Shown here in pieces: positions 7,201 through 11,701 of a stretch of 11,701 bases of DNA (position 1 is its first letter; every line of letters starts with the position of its first letter). The notes under the pieces are model-generated. The model was not told where the DNA came from, did no database searches, and saw nothing but the letters and a program-made list of their open reading frames with translations. The translations under genes and the position numbers were made by a program. Source of the stretch: an uncultured euryarchaeote (GTDB lineage: Archaea; Thermoplasmatota; Thermoplasmata; UBA10834); contig CALMQK010000379.1 of assembly GCA_937872085.1 (NCBI GenBank), positions 1-11,701 of the forward strand. The letters are read 5' to 3'.

Positions 7201-9632
7201 CCAGGGAGGGGATGAGGGACATGGTCAGGCATCTCGAGACGGCCAACGAGATATACAGGTCGGACATCCGGGGCGAGGCTTTCTTCTATTCCCGCGCGGC
7301 CGTCGAATGCAGGCCTCGCATGGATTTGGCAAAGGAAGCGGTCGCACGGTACCTCTCGTACCACGCTCCAGCGACCCTCGAGGACACCGCGTATGAGGTC
7401 GGAATATCGGAACCAGAGGCCGACGAGGTCCTAAGGGGGCTCATCTCGGAGGAGGCCGTGATAGCTGGCAGGTTCGTTGTCGGGGAGCAGCAGCAGTACA
7501 TGCTGGCGAAGGACTACCTCCAGCTGAAGTCCAAGGACGGTGGACCGGTGTTCGACAGGGAGACGATCCGGGCGTACACCGAATTCAAGCAGTTCTCGAA
7601 GGTCTCCGACATCCGCAAGCTCTTCGACAAGTTCGGCGAGGCGGGCATGATATACGACATCTCCCAACGGGTCGAAGGCTTCAACATGCAGGATTTCGGA
7701 GAGCTCCGCCAGAAAGGCGAGATACTCCTGGGCAGGTTCGTGCGCGGTAGGCTGAGGTACGTGCTCGCAGAGGATGCCCCGTACTATCTGGGAGTGTATC
7801 GCCACGAGCGGCTCACGAAGTACGAGGACGCCATACTCGAGGCGCTCCGGAAGATCGGCAAGGGAACCTATCAGGACATCGCAAGCGCTGCCGGGTTTCC
7901 GCCCGACATCATGAGGGAGTACTTCGATTCGCTCGATAGGAAAGGCTTCCTCCTGCGACTCTGGAACGAAGCGGAATCGTGGACCTCGCGCAATGTGTAT
8001 GTCGCATGCGAAATCGAACCGGTGCTCGACAACCCGCACGAGCGCGTGGTCAAGCGTTACCTGCGAGGCTTCGGTCCTGCCACCGCCATGCAGGTGGGCG
8101 CATACCTCGATACGGACTACGATTCCACGCTCTCGCTGCTGCGGAAGGTCGGAGCGAAGAGCATCACCGTCGGCCTCGAGAGGACTGAGATGTTCCTGCT
8201 CCCGGATGAGGTGGCAGGGCTCGAGTCCGTCCCGGCACCCGAGGACACGTTGCGGATCCTCTCGCTGTACGACCCATACTTGGGCGACAAGTGGACAGAG
8301 ATCACCTCCCGGTACGGTGAGGGTTGGTTCTTCCCGCTGGTCAGGGCCGGCAGGATAGTCGGGATGATAGAGTTGTGGCAACTCGCTGGCTCCGTCGAGA
8401 TCCGTGATGTGCAACTCGACGACCCCCAGCTGCTCGGGGCCCTGATCGAGTCCGCCGACAGGATGATGCCCTTCTATGGCTCGATGGGGATCGAGATCCT
8501 CAGGGTCAGGAGTGCATTCGGGATTGATGCCGGCCAACTCGATGATGGGGTCAAGAAGGAGTTCCTCTCCCGGGGCTATGCGGAGTCCAACGGTTTCCTC
8601 GTGAAGGGAAGGATTGTGACGGAGAGCTTCGAGCTCTCCGATTTGCTCCGCATGGTCTTCAGCTTGCAGGACCTGGAGGAGTCGTCCAAGCTGCCGGACA
8701 TGAACGAGGCGCTGTCGAGGTTCGGCGGGCTTCACTCCAATGCCGAGGCGCTCCTGAGGGTCATCAGGTTCGAGAAGATCCAGAAGATGCACAAGCGCGG
8801 GGCGGTCGTCAGGGGTCATCTCATACCCGATAGGGTCGGGTACTGCAGGCCGGAGGATGCGAGCCTCTACCAGGCCGCCCGGCAGACGGATCTCAGCGCC
8901 GACGAGAAGCTCATCATGAGGATCGTCAAGGACCAACAGCCTGTGAAGCGCGACCGGTTGCTCGACCTCTCGCCGTTGGGGCGGCAGGACACTATCGACG
9001 CGGTCAAGTCGCTGTACTCGTCCTCCCGGCTCTATCTGGATGTCGGGCTCTCCTATGTCAGTGTCAAACGGAGGAAAGTGAAGGTGGAAGCTGCCTGGCA
9101 AGCGGTGATCAAGCGCTTGTTCGAGGACTATGGCGTGATCGCCGCCGAATCGCTGAGCACCTTGCTGGGCCACGAGATACCGATGCGACAGATCAGGCGG
9201 ACCCTTAGAAGGCTCGAGGACGAAGGCTTCCTGGTGAAGGGGTACCTGCTGCGTGGCTCCGGACAGCTGTACTGGGCCACGAACGAGGCCTACGCGAACC
9301 TTGGTAAGATCCAGTACGGTGCCAATGTCATCCTATCTCCCGAAGACAACCTGACCCAGTATCTGCGTGCAGGCTTCCGCGGGATCCTGCCGGAGACCGG
9401 CAGGCACATGGTGTTCCGCGGGCCGGCGCTTGCGGGCTCCTTCCTGGGCAGGGTAAAGGGAGGGAAGCTCGAGGTCCGCGACCTCATCGGGGAGCCCGAG
9501 TGCGGGGAGATCATCGAGGACTATGCCAGGATACTCGGCCTCGCCCTCATGGAGAGAGAAGAGGGGAGGATCCCCGACTGGGAGATCATGGACTTCTATC
9601 AGCGTACGCATCCCGGAGTCAACGAGAAGTGA
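4239..9632 (+). CDS. lhr: Lhr-type DEVH-box helicase with very long winged-helix C-terminal region
   Basis: This is an ATP-dependent 3'-5' DNA (or RNA:DNA) helicase of the Lhr group of superfamily 2, linked in the family to DNA repair. Helicase motifs are complete: Q-motif glutamine Q37, Walker A SPTGSGKT (54-61, K60), DEVH (179-182), SAT (214-216), SSTSLELGIDIG (340-351) and QRIGRAGHR (370-378). The Lhr-core signature HWPFGRR (658-664) and a final core helix near ELHRKVL (845-851) follow. From about residue 880 to 1797 come tandem winged helices (near 960-1010, 1034-1085, 1192-1240, 1267-1310, 1552-1610 and 1619-1680). A segment typical of AlkZ/HTH_42 proteins is also present: RYLRGFGPAT (1273-1282), YDPYLGDKW (1344-1352) and WFFPLVRAGRIVG (1363-1375). 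Archaeal Lhr is usually 850-950 residues and bacterial full-length Lhr about 1,500, so this is exceptionally long. There is no internal stop or frameshift. The start has no clear ribosome site. Confidence 0.93.
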   Translation: MVKKVTESHSTEKVLSLMHPIVSEWFTKKFGKVTEAQAMAVPLIHARENVLVSSPTGSGKTLTAFLSILNELILKAGKGELEDRIYAVYVSPLKALANDINENLLKPLAEIDELFRAKGLEPPEIKVAVRTGDTLQSERQKQARSPPHIFITTPESLSLILTTPVFSKKFEGVDYVIVDEVHEICDSKRGVALSVSLERLQACVKGELTRIGLSATVAPLDQVAEYLVGLKDGEHRAVNIVEVFRQRDLDLKVLCPTKDMTSLSFEVVNSKMYDMLKEMILQHKTTLIFTNTRSGAESVVYKLKERGIENIGTHHGSLSRETRLEVEDSLRSGQLQVVVSSTSLELGIDIGYIDLVVQIGSPKSVAKGLQRIGRAGHRYGGTSKGRIVVFELDDLVECAVLCRAAHRKMIDRVTIPNNSLDVLAQTLVGMSVERKWNVQDAFKLIRRSWCYRNLTFAQFDNVLRYLGGKDEFEGIYSKIWYDETEQSFGKKRGSRMIFYLNQGTIPEEADYTVFSERGAHIGSLSEKFVERLSSGDIFVLGGRSYEFIKSKGTKVFVKSASGRKPTVPSWTGEMLPRSFDLSLLIAEFRAEMKQRMGEMPDKEIQRWLMKEFDVDEGSAVTIINYFREQSAVAAIPTNENPIVEGYVDQSGNKSAIFHWPFGRRVNDALSRAYASVLSEKLKTNVTISVTDDSFMLTTSKNFQLDDLRGMLRSEALERVLRNAVKDSELFNQRFRHTATRAFMILRNYKGRELSVARQQLRSTRLLDALHGIEGFPVMLETYEEILTDVMDLENATEVLRSFERGDREVSYLAFTNVPSPFAHNVILVGVSDIVLMEDRSMLLRELHRKVLARVMGDEAISEYQFETKEVEDYYAAKFPLISSKDDILTTLRRVGPMNLFREKGENIFSHSSVPFEGLRSWSGELLKEGKVRSVWISEDMYVTTEDYPLYNCLHRRQVKHNPGEKAVLDSIASAPKTQSELAAALRVPREGMRDMVRHLETANEIYRSDIRGEAFFYSRAAVECRPRMDLAKEAVARYLSYHAPATLEDTAYEVGISEPEADEVLRGLISEEAVIAGRFVVGEQQQYMLAKDYLQLKSKDGGPVFDRETIRAYTEFKQFSKVSDIRKLFDKFGEAGMIYDISQRVEGFNMQDFGELRQKGEILLGRFVRGRLRYVLAEDAPYYLGVYRHERLTKYEDAILEALRKIGKGTYQDIASAAGFPPDIMREYFDSLDRKGFLLRLWNEAESWTSRNVYVACEIEPVLDNPHERVVKRYLRGFGPATAMQVGAYLDTDYDSTLSLLRKVGAKSITVGLERTEMFLLPDEVAGLESVPAPEDTLRILSLYDPYLGDKWTEITSRYGEGWFFPLVRAGRIVGMIELWQLAGSVEIRDVQLDDPQLLGALIESADRMMPFYGSMGIEILRVRSAFGIDAGQLDDGVKKEFLSRGYAESNGFLVKGRIVTESFELSDLLRMVFSLQDLEESSKLPDMNEALSRFGGLHSNAEALLRVIRFEKIQKMHKRGAVVRGHLIPDRVGYCRPEDASLYQAARQTDLSADEKLIMRIVKDQQPVKRDRLLDLSPLGRQDTIDAVKSLYSSSRLYLDVGLSYVSVKRRKVKVEAAWQAVIKRLFEDYGVIAAESLSTLLGHEIPMRQIRRTLRRLEDEGFLVKGYLLRGSGQLYWATNEAYANLGKIQYGANVILSPEDNLTQYLRAGFRGILPETGRHMVFRGPALAGSFLGRVKGGKLEVRDLIGEPECGEIIEDYARILGLALMEREEGRIPDWEIMDFYQRTHPGVNEK

Positions 9633-9640
9633 ATCCATCA

Positions 9641-10486
9641 TTATGAGAAGGCGCAAGCCCCTTTCGAGGCGTGCGCGCGCTCGTTGTAGTACAGGTACTC
9701 CTGCGCGTACCCAGCACAAGGACCGAACCTCGCCTGGGCGAAGGCCCTGAGCTTTCCATAGCTGCCGGTCTTCCCGTAGAGTCTTTCCAAGGCCCTCTTC
9801 ATCCAGACATCGATAGGGAATGCTTCCAGCTGGCCGAACCCGAAGAGCGCGACGCAGTCCGCGACCTTGTCTCCCACCCCCGGCAGCTCCATCAGCTCGC
9901 TCCTCAGCTCCTCGTATCCGAGCCGTTTGAACCTATCGATGCGGTCGCGGTCCAGCATCTGGCTCATGTCATGGATGTACTGAGCGCGATAGCCCAGGCC
10001 GCACTCCGACAATTCAACGCTCGAGACGCTCTTCATCCGCTCGATCGTCGGGAACGCGTGGACGTTCCCAGTTATCTTCTTGCCGAACCTGCCGGCCAAG
10101 GTTTCTATCATTTTGCTTATCCTGGGTATGTTCGCATAGGTGGCGAGGGCGAAGCTGCATAGGCACTCCCATTCCTCCAGCTTCACTATCCGAAGGCCGG
10201 AGAACCTGCCCAGCCCAGGCGCCAGGACGGGGTCCTTGCTCAGCGCTTTCCGGACCTTCTCGACATCGTCCCTCTTCCGGAGGTGCGTCTCCACGAGTTC
10301 CCCGACTCCTCGTCCGCCGGGAACCGCCTCCACGAGCAGTCTCGGGCCGCTCTGCCTCAGGGTGACCAGCTGACCGTCCAGTGGCCCCACCCAGGAGCCG
10401 TCCTCCCTGGGCTTCCATCTGAATGTCTGCCCACAGCCGAGCGTCTGAGCGAGGTCCAGCGGCTCGATATCGAGTTCAAGTCTCAT
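9641..10486 (-). CDS. ogg: OGG1-type 8-oxoguanine DNA glycosylase / AP lyase (HhH-GPD)
   Basis: This bifunctional base-excision-repair enzyme removes 8-oxoguanine opposite cytosine and nicks the resulting abasic site. The N-terminal OGG-type domain is seen in LAQTLGCGQTFRW (12-24). The helix-hairpin-helix is LPGVGDKVADCV (201-212) with catalytic lysine K207. The catalytic aspartate is D226 in FPIDVW, and the K-to-D distance of 19 residues equals that in human OGG1 (K249/D268). The 281-residue length suits a two-domain OGG1-like enzyme, longer than the archaeal Ogg2 and AGOG types. The ATG at 10486 begins right before the conserved N-terminal strand. It lies 25 bases downstream of the adenosine-specific kinase stop on the same strand, so the two probably form an operon. 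Its 3' end faces lhr across eight bases. Lesion preference is inferred from the family. Confidence 0.92.
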   Translation of the reverse strand: MRLELDIEPLDLAQTLGCGQTFRWKPREDGSWVGPLDGQLVTLRQSGPRLLVEAVPGGRGVGELVETHLRKRDDVEKVRKALSKDPVLAPGLGRFSGLRIVKLEEWECLCSFALATYANIPRISKMIETLAGRFGKKITGNVHAFPTIERMKSVSSVELSECGLGYRAQYIHDMSQMLDRDRIDRFKRLGYEELRSELMELPGVGDKVADCVALFGFGQLEAFPIDVWMKRALERLYGKTGSYGKLRAFAQARFGPCAGYAQEYLYYNERAHASKGACAFS

Positions 10487-10511
10487 CTTGGTGCTCTACC
10501 ATCCTGCAGAA

Positions 10512-10994
10512 CTAGCGCTTGTACCCGATCTTCCTCAGGAACGCCTTCCGGTCCTCCTCGTCCTTCGGGGTCTCGATGCCTTTCGGTCTCTCCCCGTCGA
10601 TGACTCCCATGACGCCTCTTCCGATCTCGTTCTCGACCACGATGACCTCGACCGGGTTCGCGGTCGCGCAGAATATGGTGCAGACTTCCTGGACATCCTT
10701 GATTCTGTTGAGTACGTTTATGGGATACGCGTTCCGCAGGAGCACGACGAAAACATGGCCGGCCCCGATCCTCTTCGCGTTGTCGACGGCTGCTTTCTTG
10801 AGATCGTCATCGTTCCCGTCAACCCTTATCAGGCATGGGCCCGAGGCTTCGCAGAAGGCCAGCCCGAACTTCGCTTGGGGGACGGTGCCTATGATCGCCT
10901 CGTAGAGGTCCTCGGTGGACTTGATGAAATGCGTCTGGCCTATGATGATGTTGGAATCCTCTGGCAGCTCCATCTTCACTTTCATGAGTTCCAT
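10512..10994 (-). CDS. Adenosine-specific kinase (PF04008 family)
   Basis: This 160-residue protein of the archaeal/bacterial family once called DUF355 was assigned adenosine-binding and adenosine-phosphorylating activity from a Pyrobaculum member. It is unrelated to PfkB or eukaryotic adenosine kinases. Conserved blocks are nearly intact: IIIGQTHFIKS (16-26), KFGLAFCEASG (42-52), RVDGND (57-62), NAYPINVLN, CATANPVEVIV and GRGVMGVIDG. A lysine-rich end (FLRKIGYKR) closes it, as in relatives. The ATG at 10994 gives the family-typical N terminus. A TTG at 11015 would add seven residues without family support, and an ATG at 10985 is also possible. It is first in a likely operon with the OGG1-type glycosylase. 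The physiological role of the family is poorly settled; purine-nucleoside salvage is the usual inference. Confidence 0.9.
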   Translation of the reverse strand: MELMKVKMELPEDSNIIIGQTHFIKSTEDLYEAIIGTVPQAKFGLAFCEASGPCLIRVDGNDDDLKKAAVDNAKRIGAGHVFVVLLRNAYPINVLNRIKDVQEVCTIFCATANPVEVIVVENEIGRGVMGVIDGERPKGIETPKDEEDRKAFLRKIGYKR

Positions 10995-11024
10995 GGCTTT
11001 CCCCAGTCGCGACAACTACCCGGC

Positions 11025-11044
11025 CGTGGAAAAAGGTTTCCACG
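11025..11044 (-). promoter_or_regulatory. Perfect 8-bp hairpin upstream of the kinase-ogg operon
   Basis: On the plus strand CGTGGAAA and TTTCCACG are perfect inverted repeats around a four-base loop (AAGG). The structure ends 31 bases before the kinase ATG at 10994. It may be an operator for a dimeric regulator or a leader RNA hairpin. It is unlikely to be a terminator for the zinc-ribbon gene, which is divergent. Confidence 0.55.
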
Positions 11045-11103
11045 ATGTGCACTGGCCGTCCCGTTCAAACCTCATTATCATCTGCGAAAATCAAAACGAT
11101 TAA

Positions 11104-11112
11104 CTATTTATC
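11104..11112 (+). promoter_or_regulatory. TATA-like element for the zinc-ribbon gene
   Basis: CTATTTATC is centred about 52 bases before the TTG start at 11160. Initiation near 11133 would leave a leader of about 27 bases that contains the ribosome site. Confidence 0.5.
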
Positions 11113-11144
11113 CAGAGATATCGTAAAGCAGTCGAATCTATCTC

Positions 11145-11152
11145 AGGTGGTG
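11145..11152 (+). promoter_or_regulatory. Shine-Dalgarno site deciding the TTG start at 11160
   Basis: AGGTGGTG matches the anti-16S sequence and ends seven bases before the TTG. A TAA (11157-11159) directly precedes the TTG in the same frame, so no upstream start is possible. Confidence 0.6.
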
Positions 11153-11159
11153 TTTCTAA

Positions 11160-11701
11160 TTGCCAACTCCCAGCGGGGATAAACTCTGTCCGATCTGCGA
11201 CTCTCCGCTCCAACCCGGTTCCAAGAAGTGCAGCTTCTGCGGCACTGACCTTTCGATATTCGACATAGACATCGATTCCTCGAGGAAGACCCCGGAACCA
11301 CCCACTCCCGCCCCAAGAATCTCCGTGGATTCGAGGGTCAACGAGATATTCTCGAGGCCGGCCGCAGCTCCTGAGCCTGCTGCCGTCAGACCATCGCCTC
11401 CTCCAGTCAGGGAGCAGCTAAGAATCGAGCCGGTCCGTCCACCCGTCATAGCCCCTTTCACTCAGCCCGAGCCGAAGAAGGCTCCTGAACCGCCGAAGGT
11501 GCCGGAGCCCCAGAAACCGGCTCAGCCAGAGCCAGAGGAGCTGTTCGAGTGTCCCTCATGCAAGGAGCAGATCCCCCTCAGCGCCACGGTCTGCCCGAAG
11601 TGCGGCGTCATGTTCGCCGAGGAGGGCGCGGAGATGTTCCAATGCCCTGCCTGCAACACGCTCGTGAGCATGGATGCGAAATCATGCCCAGGCTGCGGCG
11701 C
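11160..11701 (+). CDS. Multi-zinc-ribbon protein with proline-rich linker (3' end outside window)
   Basis: The frame is open from TTG 11160 to the window edge (180 codons and two bases). Three zinc-ribbon units of the CPxC...CxxCG type are visible: C10/C13/C24/C27, C131/C134/C145/C148 and C162/C165/C176/C179. Between the first and second lies a linker (about 29-130) rich in proline, alanine and glutamate, with many PEP-like steps, probably disordered. No membrane segment is seen in the visible part. Such double- or multi-zinc-ribbon proteins are common and poorly characterised in archaea; some carry membrane, FHA or enzyme domains further on, so the missing C terminus matters for function. 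The TTG start is supported by a good ribosome site, by an in-frame stop immediately before it, and by the first CxxC starting at residue 10. The next in-frame start-like codon (GTG near 11325) would lose the first ribbon. It is divergent from the kinase-ogg operon. Function not assigned. Confidence 0.8.
   Translation, partial: MPTPSGDKLCPICDSPLQPGSKKCSFCGTDLSIFDIDIDSSRKTPEPPTPAPRISVDSRVNEIFSRPAAAPEPAAVRPSPPPVREQLRIEPVRPPVIAPFTQPEPKKAPEPPKVPEPQKPAQPEPEELFECPSCKEQIPLSATVCPKCGVMFAEEGAEMFQCPACNTLVSMDAKSCPGCG

Noticed and set aside
7486..7494. QQQ stretch in Lhr (near residue 1083) as an AlkZ-type Q-x-Q catalytic motif
   Set aside because: It lies at the wing of a winged helix after a GRFV repeat, not in the position expected for the AlkZ motif. 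The matching repeat at 1165 lacks it.
7431..9173. Very long minus-strand open frame (580 codons) opposite lhr
   Set aside because: It lies wholly inside the lhr coding region and has no recognisable domain. Its composition is explained by GC-rich third positions of the plus-strand gene, so it is a shadow.
9633..9640. Transcription terminator between the convergent lhr and ogg genes
   Set aside because: Eight bases with no T-run on either strand cannot hold one. Termination must occur within the opposite gene, and no clear oligo-T signal stands out.
10995..11015. TTG start adding seven residues to the adenosine-specific kinase
   Set aside because: The family N terminus corresponds to the ATG at 10994, and no better ribosome site supports the TTG.
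11115..11144. GAGATA / TATCTC inverted repeat before the zinc-ribbon gene
   Set aside because: It has only six bases per arm with an 18-base spacer, and the first arm probably lies upstream of the transcript start. Chance is likely.

Overview
The window looks like a GC-rich archaeal chromosome segment, probably from an uncultured Thermoplasmatota relative. The phylum is an inference; the archaeal domain is well supported. Support comes from an NMD3 protein, an adenosine-specific kinase of the PF04008 type, a two-gene class I fumarase, TATA-like elements 35 to 50 bases ahead of several starts, Shine-Dalgarno sites of the GGTGA type, and a sequon-rich surface protein. The oxygen-sensitive [4Fe-4S] fumarase suggests an anaerobic or microaerobic cell. 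Coding density is very high and no stretch longer than 170 bases lacks a gene. I saw no tRNA, rRNA, CRISPR array, insertion sequence or other mobile element.

Layout, left to right. Positions 1-833 (+) hold the 3' part of nmd3. Positions 911-2388 (+) hold fumarase alpha and beta as a tight two-gene operon. This meets, tail to tail with a 12-base gap, a minus-strand gene (4104-2401) for a glycosylatable surface protein with a membrane segment at each end and serial carboxypeptidase-regulatory-like (beta-sandwich) domains. That gene and the next share a 134-base divergent promoter region carrying two near-identical, mirrored TATA-like elements. Positions 4239-9632 (+) encode an 1,797-residue Lhr-type helicase. 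It has a complete superfamily-2 helicase core and about 900 further residues of tandem winged helices with an AlkZ/HTH_42-like segment. Eight bases later, tail to tail, is a minus-strand pair: an adenosine-specific kinase (10994-10512), then an OGG1-type 8-oxoguanine DNA glycosylase (10486-9641). A 140- to 165-base intergenic region with a perfect 8-bp hairpin separates this pair from a plus-strand zinc-ribbon gene. That gene starts at a TTG codon (11160) and runs off the right edge.

How the genes relate. Ribosome maturation (NMD3), fumarate/malate interconversion and the surface protein look like ordinary neighbours with no shared pathway. The DNA-repair theme is the most coherent: a full-length Lhr whose C-terminal part resembles DNA-glycosylase-fold proteins lies beside a genuine OGG1-type glycosylase. 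The two genes are convergent, so this is proximity and not an operon. The most unusual object in the window is the size and repeat architecture of the Lhr C-terminal region. I did not find a clear, wholly new multi-gene system.
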